The notes: a model not told the origin generated them from the sequence alone. A stretch of 24,264 nt of DNA from Candidatus Aminicenantota bacterium (GCA_030612495.1 JAUWNT010000008.1:1-24264), one strand, 5' to 3'. Counted from the first letter of the stretch, positions 14,947 through 23,058 are shown. A program made the numbers and translations.

Positions 14947-15945
14947 TTAGCCTAATGTTGCAACCATTATTGCTTTGATTGTGTGTAAGCGGTTCTCAGC
15001 TTCATCAAAAACAATAGAGGCCTCAGATTCAAAAATATCTTCTGTAACTTCGATTCCATTTAAGCCAAATTTCTTAAAAATATCTTCGCCAATTATTGTC
15101 TCTCTATTATGAAAAGCTGGTAAGCAGTGTAGAAATTTAACCTCAGGATTTCCTGTTGATTTCATTATTTTTTTATTGATTTGAAAGGGCTTTAAGGCTT
15201 CTATTCTCTCTTTCCATACTGAATCAGGTTCACCCATTGATACCCATACATCTGCATAAAGGAAATCAACACCTTTCACAGCCTTTTCTACATTATCAGT
15301 GATTGTAATTGTTGCACCTGTTTCTTTGGCAATTTCTCTACATTGTTCGATTAGTTCAGGATCTGGTTGATATTTTTTTGGGGCAGCAAGTCTTACATCC
15401 ATACCCATTTTTGCTCCACCTACCATTAAAGAATTTCCCATGTTGAAACGCGCATCACCAAGATAACAGAATGATATTTCATTCAATTCTTTTTTCACAT
15501 TTTCCTGCATTGTCATAAAATCTGCCATAACCTGTGTTGGATGGAATTCATTTGTTAAACCATTCCATACAGGAACACCTGCATATGTTCCTAATTCTTC
15601 GACTATATTTTGACCAAAACCGCGGTATTCAATACCATCATACATTCTTCCAAGCACTCTTGCTGTATCTTTCATGGATTCTTTATATCCAATTTGGGAT
15701 CCTGATGGTCCTAAATATGTGATATGAGCTCCCTGATCTTTGGCTGCAACTTCAAAAGCACAGCGAGTACGTGTTGATGCTTTTTCGAATATTAATGCAA
15801 TATTTTTCCCTTTTAAGAGTTGATTTTCTGTGCCTGAATATTTAGCTTTTTTTAAATCCTTAGCAAGGTCTAACAAAAAACTGATCTCTTTTGGAGTAAA
15901 ATCTAATAATTTTAGAAAGTTTCTGTTTTTTAAATTAAATGACAT
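14947..15945 (-). CDS. argF: Ornithine carbamoyltransferase
   Basis: Forms citrulline from carbamoyl phosphate and ornithine, in arginine synthesis or, in the reverse sense, in the deiminase pathway. The carbamoyl-phosphate loop STRTR is at residues 57-61, and HPTQ at 135-138. The ornithine-binding VSMGE of the family's D-x3-SMG motif follows Asp232 (235-239), and HCLP is at 273-276. The length of 332 aa is normal. CAGGAG about eight bases before ATG 15945 supports the start. No arcA, arcC, argG or argH is in the window, so an anabolic or catabolic role cannot be settled. The sequence has features common to both ArgF/ArgI and ArcB. It is the first gene of a likely two-gene transcript with the HD hydrolase. 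Confidence 0.95.
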   Translation of the reverse strand: MSFNLKNRNFLKLLDFTPKEISFLLDLAKDLKKAKYSGTENQLLKGKNIALIFEKASTRTRCAFEVAAKDQGAHITYLGPSGSQIGYKESMKDTARVLGRMYDGIEYRGFGQNIVEELGTYAGVPVWNGLTNEFHPTQVMADFMTMQENVKKELNEISFCYLGDARFNMGNSLMVGGAKMGMDVRLAAPKKYQPDPELIEQCREIAKETGATITITDNVEKAVKGVDFLYADVWVSMGEPDSVWKERIEALKPFQINKKIMKSTGNPEVKFLHCLPAFHNRETIIGEDIFKKFGLNGIEVTEDIFESEASIVFDEAENRLHTIKAIMVATLG

Positions 15946-15980
15946 TTATAATCTCCTGAAAGTGTTAAATTTCAAAGTTT

Positions 15981-16009
15981 ATATTACATCAAAACAGGGG
16001 TTTTTTCAA
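15981..16009 (-). promoter_or_regulatory. Promoter of argF
   Basis: On the minus strand, TTGAAA (16009-16004) and TAATAT (15986-15981) are exactly 17 bases apart. The predicted start near 15974 gives a leader of about 28 bases containing AGGAG. No convincing 18-base ARG-box palindrome was recognised. Confidence 0.55.
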
Positions 16010-16112
16010 TGCATATTTATAAAATTTTGTTATAGAAATGAGCAGTGCGCTAGTTTATAAATTTTTTTTTGCAAAAAGAATTATTTTAATATAATATTAA
16101 ATGGGAGGTATT

Positions 16113-16343
16113 ATGTCAGATATTGATAAATTTTGCTGCGTTAGGTGTGGGAGTGAGAACTTATGTTATGGTCATCTTGGTAGTACTCCTAATGTTTTTA
16201 TTCCAAGTGGAATATTCACAATCCATGGTTTTAAAACACGCTCTTATGTTTGCGTGGATTGTGGTTATTTAGGAACGTATATTTCAAGAAATAGGTTGGA
16301 GAAATTAAGGGAAAAGCTTAAGGATAGATTGGATGAAATCTAA
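16113..16343 (+). CDS. Small zinc-ribbon protein
   Basis: An uncharacterised 76-aa protein with two CxxC pairs, C9-V-R-C12 and C47-V-D-C50, each followed by Gly. This is the usual form of a zinc ribbon. A Lys/Arg/Glu-rich helix at 58-76 ends the protein. The start is ATG 16113, four bases after GGGAGG (16103-16108). ATG 16101 overlaps that ribosome-binding site and is rejected. A good -10, TATAAT (16090-16095), lies upstream, with only a weak -35. The gene stands alone, divergent from argF and convergent with the GHKL/transglutaminase operon (28-base gap). It could bind nucleic acid or protein; nothing more specific can be said. Confidence 0.8.
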   Translation: MSDIDKFCCVRCGSENLCYGHLGSTPNVFIPSGIFTIHGFKTRSYVCVDCGYLGTYISRNRLEKLREKLKDRLDEI

Positions 16344-16371
16344 TTTATTTCCTATATATAATACATCAGTA

Positions 16372-17871
16372 CTAAAATATACTAATTAAAGGGATAAAGA
16401 GCTCTATATTTTCAGGGTCTTTGCCAACTGCATATATTGCTTTTTTTACACAAGGGTTGTTTCGTTTTATAAGCAATTTTTGTTTTACTGATTTTTTATA
16501 GTACTTTTTTTGGTATAAAGAGATAAATGGCAATCGAGATTCAATCATATTTATTGTAATGTTGTAGAACAAAGATTCATTGTTTTTCGATATATATTTA
16601 TTGAGTATGTTTAGAAAAAATTTTTCAGAATAAGATAAATGTTCAGGCTTAATGGTTTTCTTATTGGAAATAATAATGAATAGATTGAAAATTATCTGTT
16701 TCAAAGATTTTTTTAAAAAAGAATAAAATTTGTAAAATAGTTTTTCTCTTTGAAATATAGGTGACAAGAATGTAATGGGGATATGCATGAGATTCATAAG
16801 TATATCTCCCTGATTCTGTGTTAAAGAAAGTACAAACCTGTTATCTGTATTATAAGTGAGATATTCTTTGTTTTTAAGAACTGCAAATATAGTATGCGAT
16901 TTTGCTTTATTGGTGATTTGAGAGATTGTCAGGGTTTTTTCTGAGTTAAATTTTTTAAATGCTGAAAAATCCTTTATAAGAGAGCTATCTTCGCTTAATC
17001 TGTAATGTGTGAATATTAATTCTTCAATGCGTTCTTTAATGTGTAATGATGCGCTTGAGTAATTATATGAAAGCCATTTATAGAGGTCATAGGTGTGCTC
17101 TGTTAAATACTTTATGTGATTTTCGGTTATTTCTCCGGAGTATTCAATGGCTGCATCAAAGACAAATCCATTTTGTGGAGGCAATGAGAAATAAGAGTAG
17201 GGAATTCCCATATCGTAGAGTCTTATAATACATAGATTCCCTGATTTTGGGATAGCTATCTCTTCTCTTATATTATTTTTTGATCTGTCTGTTTTTAGAA
17301 GAGCCAGATGATGAGAAAATATGGGTTGTTTGCTAATCAGATGATTATTTAACAAAATATCTACTTGAGCTGATTTACAGTATATCTTTAATATCTCTTT
17401 TTCTCTTGATATGTTTCGATTCCTTCTTGTAAAGATTGTAATACGTGTTCCAGTATTTAGAGTGCAGGATTCGTTTTTTTTTATAAGGTTGTTCCTAAAA
17501 AGTATCTGTGTCTTTCCATATGAAGAAACATTCTCAATTAAAATTTCCCCCGAAGATGAAGCAAAGATTGCTAATAAGCCAAACCCATTTCGTGTTTGCA
17601 TTTTTTCCACTGCTTCCTCTTTTTGAGAAGCAGGTTTTGATGGATCGAGTATGGTTGTAAGAGTTTCTAAAGATGCTATGTCCAGGCCTGAACCATTATC
17701 TTGTATACATATTTTATAATGATTTATCAGGATATCTATTTTGCTTGCTTTTCTTATTAAAGCTGCACGCACCAGTTCGACAGGATAATGTGAAGGAGAC
17801 CCGAATGTGTGTGTAGCTGCTTTTTTAAGATGTGAATTTACGTCAATAGAGAATAGATTGTGGTTACTCAT
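16372..17871 (-). CDS. GHKL-fold ATPase-like protein with altered N-box (partner of the transglutaminase fusion)
   Basis: A 499-aa protein with an N-terminal GHKL (HSP90/MutL/histidine-kinase) fold. The N-box is at about 29-45 (YPVELVRAALIRKAS), the ATP-lid motif QDNGSGLD at 57-64, and the glycine motif NGFGLLAIFASSSGEI at 95-110. A THFGSPS-like stretch before the N-box recalls MutL-type proteins. The Glu of the N-box is kept (Glu32), but the metal-binding Asn expected four residues later is Ala36, so ATP turnover may be impaired. Residues 150-499 contain no recognised domain. There are no convincing membrane helices, although 390-402 is hydrophobic. The ATG at 17871 overlaps the upstream stop as ATGA, with GGGAG just before it, indicating coupled synthesis with the 921-aa membrane ATPase/transglutaminase. 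Function is not known. Confidence 0.75.
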   Translation of the reverse strand: MSNHNLFSIDVNSHLKKAATHTFGSPSHYPVELVRAALIRKASKIDILINHYKICIQDNGSGLDIASLETLTTILDPSKPASQKEEAVEKMQTRNGFGLLAIFASSSGEILIENVSSYGKTQILFRNNLIKKNESCTLNTGTRITIFTRRNRNISREKEILKIYCKSAQVDILLNNHLISKQPIFSHHLALLKTDRSKNNIREEIAIPKSGNLCIIRLYDMGIPYSYFSLPPQNGFVFDAAIEYSGEITENHIKYLTEHTYDLYKWLSYNYSSASLHIKERIEELIFTHYRLSEDSSLIKDFSAFKKFNSEKTLTISQITNKAKSHTIFAVLKNKEYLTYNTDNRFVLSLTQNQGDILMNLMHIPITFLSPIFQREKLFYKFYSFLKKSLKQIIFNLFIIISNKKTIKPEHLSYSEKFFLNILNKYISKNNESLFYNITINMIESRLPFISLYQKKYYKKSVKQKLLIKRNNPCVKKAIYAVGKDPENIELFIPLISIF

Positions 17872-20633
17872 GAAATCTCCCTTAGCAGTTTATGTGATGT
17901 TTTTGTTATAAAATCTTCTGATGAATGGGAAATTAGAGTTGATTCTTTAGCTAAAATTTTAATGAATCTGAATATAGCAAGCTGAGGATTTTTATCAAAA
18001 TAAGAGGCAATAGATTTAATTCTTTCTGAATTTGTGTTTACAGCAATGAATTGGTTTGGAATTCCAGCTTTTCGCAGACATGGCAGAGCAGATAGATCAA
18101 TGTCACTAAAATCTTCCTTTAATTGGTTTTGTGTAAGCATGCATGGAGGCTTTATATAAAAGTTTACTGCATGTAGCAATCTCCCAATTGATAAATTTAA
18201 AGCCTTTTCTGGAAATATTGGGTTTAATGAAGTTACCATATCGCAATTGATTGCTCCTGGAATTAGTTTTATAAGTGAATCAAAATTAGTATCTCCAGCT
18301 TCTAATATTGGGAATTTTGCTTTTTTCAGATATTGAGTGATAGGATTTGTTCTACTTATATAGAAAAGTTTCCTGTTTTTAGAAAGTTTTAAGGCCTTAT
18401 TGATAGAAATATTGTATCCTTTAAGTGTTGGGATTATTTTTGAATTCCAGATGTTGCTATTTTCTCCCCAGATTTTTGGGTGAAGGATTGCGTGAATAGC
18501 CATTTTAGCTATACTATTTTTAATGTTTTTAGTATTATGATTTTTAAAGGGGTTCTGCTGGTTGCTCTTTATTACTTTTAGGATTAGAAAAAATATGGTA
18601 CTGACTATCAAAATTGCAAAAAATATACTCAGATAAAATAATTCTGATGTGTTCTTTTTTAGTATACTTTTTGGTTCCTTTTTACTATGTACTTTATTGG
18701 GAGTTTGAGTTGAAGATAATGTATATTGAGTTGCATCAAGAATGTGTGCTCCTTCTTTATCAAAATATTCCGTCCATGCATGTAAGCCAGGTAAAACTCT
18801 TCCATCTTTACCAATTAGCCCTATCACAAGGCGTGCAGGAATTTTCATTTTGCGTAAAATGAGTGTTAAAACTCCATTTATTATATCGCAGTCTCCAGCT
18901 CCTATATTTATAACTTTATTAAGCCAATTTTTTTTTGACGAGTTATAATATTTTTTCACTGTTTTTGTTGAATAATCATAATTTAAAAGTGCATTGGTTA
19001 ATTGCAGAGCATTTTCAATTTTTTGTTTATAATTCAATTTATATGATTTTACTAGAACTTTTCTAATAGAAGCAGGAATAGAAAGTTCTTTAGGTAATCG
19101 ATAAAGATGTTTTAAAGATTTTGGATCAATTTTATTCTCATTTATTCTGGGGAAGCAACTATAATGTAAGGTTCCATTGCGTGTTATTATAGTACTTACA
19201 CTTCCATATGAATTAAATTTTACTGGAGAAATAGGAATACTGTTTAATGTTATACTATTAACATCAAGTACATAGTTAACAGGTATGGGTAGAATAATAG
19301 TTCCCTTTTCATCTGTTTTTAGTTCTATGTATGTGGGGTTATCCTTTAAATTAGAGTGTGAAATGTTTGTAATATTTTTATTAATATAATTGTTAGTTTG
19401 AGTAAAACCTGTGTTAATTTCATATGTTTCAACATGGAATAATTTGAAAAGAATGTCTGCCTTAGGAGAATAGTAGAGGTTAACAGGATTTGGATTGTTT
19501 ATAATTCCAACAGAAGATCCGGAATAGATGTTCTTTTCTACTTTTAGAGAGATGTGCGAGTAACTCTTTTCAATATGAGTCCCCTTAAAAAAAGTATTAA
19601 GTAAAGTATATTCTAAGATCAGTACAAGTATTGATATTAATGTTATTGATTTCCATAGAGGGCGTTTTAAGGAAAAGATAGTTTGTTTTCCTTTATCCAA
19701 TAATTTTATAAGAAAACTTCGAGGTGATACTATATCTGTTGCCATATCTACTAATTTAGAGAGGGCTTTTTCAGCTCTATTTTTAACTTTTCTCAAGGCA
19801 TGATTGTCAATGACTCTTCTCCTGGATATATTAACATTGAGATTGTTGCCATTTATAAGAAAAACAGGTGCAAGACTATTGGTTATATATCGATCTTTTG
19901 TTAAGGAAGGGGGAGTATGAGATAATTCCTCAATAGAGGTTCCTTCCCATATTGGTAGACCCTTTGCATATAAAAAGACCTTTGGTAAGGAGGAAAATCC
20001 AACAACACCTTGTACAGCTCCCTTTTTAAATTTCATAGATATAGGACCATGCAGTTTCATTTGTTTGGTGATTGTTTTTTCTAAAAAAGTTACAATTAAA
20101 GGCTTAGCATTTCTTGTATTTGTTTGTAAATATGAGCAGTAATGTATAAGAGCTTGTTCTATTGTTTTTTGAAAATCTTCTAAGCTTTTTTCAGATCGAA
20201 ATCGTGTTAGAGTTATTCGTGTTCCACTCTTTTTCAAACTGCATTCAAATTCTGTTGTATTCATTTTGGAGTCCACTAATATGCCCCATTTTCCCTTTTT
20301 AGACCTGGATTCAATTATTATAGATAAAGGGTTAAATTTAAGGATACTCCAGAATCCTATTCCGAAAAGTCCAGCAGAATATTTTTCATTAATTTTACTT
20401 GAAGAGTAGAGACGGAATAGATAATGTTTGGCATAGGATACAGGCATTCCTGTGCCATCATCTTCGAAAATAAGGTATTCGTCTCCTTTTTTTGTATAGC
20501 CTGCATTAACATTGATTTTCTTTGCACCTGCATCCCTACTGTTTTGGGCTAGTTCTCTTATAAAAAACCATGGATCTTTCCCATAATCCTTAAAGGCCGC
20601 TTCTATCAATTTTTTAATTTCCATGCTATTCAT
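17868..20633 (-). CDS. Membrane protein: GHKL ATPase - TM - transglutaminase-like - TM - cytoplasmic tail
   Basis: A 921-aa fusion. Residues 1-150 form an HSP90-like GHKL ATPase: N-box FIRELAQNSRDAGA (24-37; Glu27, Asn31, Asp34), DDGTGM (58-63) and AGLFGIGFWS (87-96). Residues 195-300 include LNVNISRRRVIDN (265-277), like the second domain of HSP90-type ATPases. One membrane helix lies at about 327-348. Residues 350-510 look beta-rich. A transglutaminase-like domain follows, with Cys582 (GAGDCD), His618 (GLHAW) and Asp633 (HILDAT) as the expected triad. A second helix spans about 664-687. Residues 690-921 are unrecognised. Basic residues beside both helices put the ends in the cytoplasm and the triad outside. 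Starts at 20633 or 20624 are possible; neither has a Shine-Dalgarno sequence. The following GHKL gene overlaps by ATGA. The actual activity is unknown: cysteine protease, amidase or crosslinking. Confidence 0.8.
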   Translation of the reverse strand: MNSMEIKKLIEAAFKDYGKDPWFFIRELAQNSRDAGAKKINVNAGYTKKGDEYLIFEDDGTGMPVSYAKHYLFRLYSSSKINEKYSAGLFGIGFWSILKFNPLSIIIESRSKKGKWGILVDSKMNTTEFECSLKKSGTRITLTRFRSEKSLEDFQKTIEQALIHYCSYLQTNTRNAKPLIVTFLEKTITKQMKLHGPISMKFKKGAVQGVVGFSSLPKVFLYAKGLPIWEGTSIEELSHTPPSLTKDRYITNSLAPVFLINGNNLNVNISRRRVIDNHALRKVKNRAEKALSKLVDMATDIVSPRSFLIKLLDKGKQTIFSLKRPLWKSITLISILVLILEYTLLNTFFKGTHIEKSYSHISLKVEKNIYSGSSVGIINNPNPVNLYYSPKADILFKLFHVETYEINTGFTQTNNYINKNITNISHSNLKDNPTYIELKTDEKGTIILPIPVNYVLDVNSITLNSIPISPVKFNSYGSVSTIITRNGTLHYSCFPRINENKIDPKSLKHLYRLPKELSIPASIRKVLVKSYKLNYKQKIENALQLTNALLNYDYSTKTVKKYYNSSKKNWLNKVINIGAGDCDIINGVLTLILRKMKIPARLVIGLIGKDGRVLPGLHAWTEYFDKEGAHILDATQYTLSSTQTPNKVHSKKEPKSILKKNTSELFYLSIFFAILIVSTIFFLILKVIKSNQQNPFKNHNTKNIKNSIAKMAIHAILHPKIWGENSNIWNSKIIPTLKGYNISINKALKLSKNRKLFYISRTNPITQYLKKAKFPILEAGDTNFDSLIKLIPGAINCDMVTSLNPIFPEKALNLSIGRLLHAVNFYIKPPCMLTQNQLKEDFSDIDLSALPCLRKAGIPNQFIAVNTNSERIKSIASYFDKNPQLAIFRFIKILAKESTLISHSSEDFITKTSHKLLREIS

Positions 20634-20663
20634 TTATAACAGTCCATGAAGTTACACATATTT

Positions 20664-20691
20664 TTATTACATAAATATAAGAAAAATACAA
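20664..20691 (-). promoter_or_regulatory. Possible promoter of the GHKL/transglutaminase operon
   Basis: On the minus strand, TTGTAT (20691-20686), a 16-base spacer, and TAATAA (20669-20664). This is a weak match in very AT-rich DNA, but nothing better is found upstream of the operon. It would leave a leader of about 24 bases. Confidence 0.3.
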
Positions 20692-20760
20692 TATTTGTAA
20701 TAAATGAAATCATCCTATATTTATTGAATATGGAGATTGGGCTTGTTTTCAATTAAGATT

Positions 20761-20788
20761 TTGAAAAATTGGGAAAAGATAGTAAAAT
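20761..20788 (+). promoter_or_regulatory. Possible promoter of queCDE
   Basis: TTGAAA (20761-20766), a 16-base spacer, and TAAAAT (20783-20788). The predicted start near 20795 falls on the second in-frame ATG of queC, which would make a leaderless message. No preQ1-riboswitch-like pseudoknot is recognised in the spacer upstream. Confidence 0.35.
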
Positions 20789-21514
20789 ATGTGTATGGCA
20801 AAATATAAAGAAAAGAATCATTCAGGAGCAGTTGTATTGTTTTCAGGTGGCATTGATTCTTTAACAGCACTTTTATGGGCAAGAAAGAATTTCTATAACA
20901 TTATTGCAATGATATTTAACTATTCTCAGAAACATAGTATTGAGACAAAGATGGCTGAAAAGATTGCATCAAGTTCAGGTGTTAAGTATCAGAAAATTGA
21001 GTTTTCTTTAAAAAACATAGTAAATTCTGCTTTAATAAATAAAGAGAAGGATATCCCGGAATCATTGTCAAAAGCAAAAGATAACTATGGAATACCATTC
21101 ACATATGTACCTTTCAGAAATGGGATATTTCTTTCGATAGGTGCTGGGTTTGCAGAATCAAGAGGGATATTTAATATTGTTACAGGGTTTAATTTAATTG
21201 ATACGCCTGATTATCCTGATACAACAGAGGCGTTTACAACCAAGATGGAAGACGCCATAAATCAGGGAACTTCAGCTTCAATAACACATAAAAGGTTTAA
21301 AATCCATACTCCTCTTATAAGGATGAGTAAAAGAGAGATAATTGAATTTGGGTTGCAGCTTGGAGCAGATTACTCTTATTCAATATCGTGTTACAGGGGA
21401 AGTGAAATACCCTGTTTTAAATGTCCTTCATGTGATATCAGGAGCAATGCATTTAAACAATTAAATATGGAGGATCCATTGGTAACAAGATTGAAAAAGG
21501 AGGGAAGAATATGA
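20789..21514 (+). CDS. queC: 7-cyano-7-deazaguanine (preQ0) synthase
   Basis: Converts 7-carboxy-7-deazaguanine to preQ0 using ATP and ammonia. The PP-loop motif LFSGGIDSLTALLW (17-30) binds ATP. YVPFRNGIFLSI, GFNLIDTPDYPDTTEAF and THKRFKIHTPLI are typical family blocks. The C-terminal zinc site is Cys201, Cys209, Cys212 and Cys215 (SCYRG, PCFKCPSC). Length is 241 aa. Start may be ATG 20789 or ATG 20795, two codons later. No good Shine-Dalgarno sequence is seen; GGGAAAAG at 20771-20778 is rather far. It heads a queC-queD-queE operon whose genes overlap. The QueC-like proteins of Qat defence systems come with other partners, so housekeeping preQ0 synthesis is the better reading. Confidence 0.95.
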   Translation: MCMAKYKEKNHSGAVVLFSGGIDSLTALLWARKNFYNIIAMIFNYSQKHSIETKMAEKIASSSGVKYQKIEFSLKNIVNSALINKEKDIPESLSKAKDNYGIPFTYVPFRNGIFLSIGAGFAESRGIFNIVTGFNLIDTPDYPDTTEAFTTKMEDAINQGTSASITHKRFKIHTPLIRMSKREIIEFGLQLGADYSYSISCYRGSEIPCFKCPSCDIRSNAFKQLNMEDPLVTRLKKEGRI

Positions 21515-21879
21515 GCTGGGAATTGGTTGTTAAAGATAAATTTTCATGCGCACATTTTCTTAAGGATTATAAGGGGAAATGTGAAAGGATGCATGGTCAT
21601 ACTTTTCAAATTGAGGTATATTTTTCTGTAAATAAGCTTGATAAATCTGGAATTTCTATTGATTTTACTAAAATCAAAGGATATTTAAAGGATATTTTAC
21701 CTGACCACCAGGTTTTAAATGAAGTTTATGATTTTTCACCCTCTGCTGAGAATTTATCAAAATATTTTTATTTCAAAATAAAAGAGAAATACCAGGTTTC
21801 AAAGGTAATCATCTGGGAATCAGATAGTGCTGGAGCAGTTTATTCTGAAGATAACACAATAAAAAAAGATGTTAATTAA
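21511..21879 (+). CDS. queD: 6-carboxy-5,6,7,8-tetrahydropterin synthase
   Basis: Converts dihydroneopterin triphosphate to carboxytetrahydropterin, an early step of preQ0 synthesis. The 122-aa protein has zinc ligands His15 (CAHF), His28 and His30 (MHGHTF), catalytic Cys24, Asp65-His66 (PDHQVLNE) and Glu103 (IWESDS). All the usual active-site residues are present. ATG 21511 overlaps the queC stop as ATGA and has AAGGAGGG (21497-21504) upstream, a strong site lying within queC. Its last codons overlap the queE start by 11 bases. Confidence 0.95.
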   Translation: MSWELVVKDKFSCAHFLKDYKGKCERMHGHTFQIEVYFSVNKLDKSGISIDFTKIKGYLKDILPDHQVLNEVYDFSPSAENLSKYFYFKIKEKYQVSKVIIWESDSAGAVYSEDNTIKKDVN

Positions 21880-22480
21880 TGAAATCTTCTGGTCTATCCA
21901 GGGTGAGGGGTTAAGAACAGGGATTCCATCAATTTTTTTAAGACTTTCAGGTTGTTCTTTGAAGTGTTCGAATTGTGATACAAAAGCTTCATGGAATGAA
22001 GGTATATTTAAAGGTGTAGATGATATAGTTTCAGAAATAGATGAATATGGGAATAAATACCCTGACTCACAAGTTGTAATTACCGGGGGAGAACCGCTGG
22101 AACAAGATCTAAGCGATGTTGTTAAATGTATAAAAAACAAGAACTATTTTATATCAATAGAGACAAATGGAGTAAATTTTCAAGGTTTAGATATTGATTG
22201 GTGGACAGTGTCGCCAAAAGATGTGAAAAATTATTACATTAATAAAAATTTATTTAAAAGAATCAATGAAATTAAATTGATTGTTAATGAAAATCTGGAT
22301 ACTGATGTTATAAAAAAAATTAGAAAAATAGGTAATAATTTTCCAATTTTCCTGCACCCGGATTTTTATGATAAAAATAAGTATATGAATGCATTTTTAT
22401 TGTTTCGGAAATGTCAGGAAAATGGAATAAAAGATATAAGATTAGGAATCCAGGTTCACAAGATATTTAATATTAAATAA
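21869..22480 (+). CDS. queE: 7-carboxy-7-deazaguanine synthase (radical SAM)
   Basis: Radical S-adenosylmethionine enzyme that contracts carboxytetrahydropterin to 7-carboxy-7-deazaguanine. The cluster motif is C29-x3-C33-x2-C36 (SGCSLKCSNCDT), the standard CX3CX2C. The N-terminal EIFWSIQGEGLRTG and the ITGGEP motif (71-76), which helps bind SAM, are clear. TVSPKDVK and FLHPDFYD follow, and the protein ends IRLGIQVHKIFNIK, as expected for QueE. Length is 203 aa, in the normal range. The start overlaps queD by 11 bases and lacks its own strong Shine-Dalgarno sequence, suggesting coupling. folE and queF are not in the window, so whether preQ0 goes to queuosine here cannot be seen. It is convergent with the nitroreductase gene (23-base gap). 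Confidence 0.95.
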   Translation: MLINEIFWSIQGEGLRTGIPSIFLRLSGCSLKCSNCDTKASWNEGIFKGVDDIVSEIDEYGNKYPDSQVVITGGEPLEQDLSDVVKCIKNKNYFISIETNGVNFQGLDIDWWTVSPKDVKNYYINKNLFKRINEIKLIVNENLDTDVIKKIRKIGNNFPIFLHPDFYDKNKYMNAFLLFRKCQENGIKDIRLGIQVHKIFNIK

Positions 22481-22503
22481 AATTGGATATAAAAACCTTT
22501 TAT

Positions 22504-23013
22504 TTACCATTTATTCCATATATATAATTCTCCAACAGGTTTACGCAATCTAGGAGAAGGTGCTTCTTGAGTGTATCCCAGACTCATTAGTTCTACAATT
22601 TTTATATTTTTTGGAATATTTAGAACTTCTTTTGCTTTATCTTCATAAAAGGAACCAATCCAGCATGTTCCAAGACCTTCTTTTACAGCCTGGAGGGCTA
22701 TATGATCGAGAACTATTGATAAATCTATTAAGTATGATGGATGTCCGCATCTCATTCTATATTCAGGATTTAATCCGCATGCTGCAAGTATGATTGGGGC
22801 TTCTTTTAAAAAGGGTTGATGAGGAGATGCAGCATTTATGAGTTTATTTTTTATTTCAGTATTATCAACAATAATGATTTTCCAATTCTGATTGTTCCTT
22901 GCAGTTGGTGCAAGCCTGCCTGCTTCCATTATCCTTTCTAATTTTTCTTTTTCCACAGGTTTTGAGCAATATTCCCTTATAGACCTTCTTTTAATTATCT
23001 CTTCAATAACCAT
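22504..23013 (-). CDS. Nitroreductase family protein (FMN-dependent)
   Basis: Flavin oxidoreductase of the nitroreductase superfamily. The N-terminal FMN-phosphate motif is RRSIREYCSKPV (9-20), then GRLAPTARNNQNWKIIIV (about 32-49). Later blocks are DLSIVLDHIALQAVKEGLGTCWIG, LMSLGYTQEAP and RLRKPVGELY, as in the NADH- or ferredoxin-linked members. At 169 aa it is a compact single-domain form without a ferredoxin domain. ATG 23013 is chosen because AGGAGG (23024-23019) lies five bases upstream; an in-frame start 15 codons earlier (23058) is rejected. The natural substrate is unknown. It is monocistronic as far as visible and divergent from ackA. Confidence 0.9.
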   Translation of the reverse strand: MVIEEIIKRRSIREYCSKPVEKEKLERIMEAGRLAPTARNNQNWKIIIVDNTEIKNKLINAASPHQPFLKEAPIILAACGLNPEYRMRCGHPSYLIDLSIVLDHIALQAVKEGLGTCWIGSFYEDKAKEVLNIPKNIKIVELMSLGYTQEAPSPRLRKPVGELYIWNKW

Positions 23014-23029
23014 CTTAACCTCCTCAAAA

Positions 23030-23058
23030 AAGATAGCATAATGTTGTTTGTTATTCAA
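23030..23058 (-). promoter_or_regulatory. Possible promoter of the nitroreductase gene
   Basis: On the minus strand, TTGAAT (23058-23053), 17 bases, and TATCTT (23035-23030). The predicted start near 23023 falls at the edge of the AGGAGG ribosome-binding site, which is very close, so this is only a candidate. Confidence 0.3.

Noticed and set aside
18614..18948. Two plus-strand open frames inside the transglutaminase-like region
   Set aside because: They are antisense to the Cys-His-Asp domain and lack a ribosome-binding site and recognisable motifs.
20789..22480. queCDE as part of a Qat-type or 7-deazaguanine DNA-modification defence system
   Set aside because: All three look like standard preQ0 enzymes, and no qatA/B/D or dpd-type partner is present in the window.
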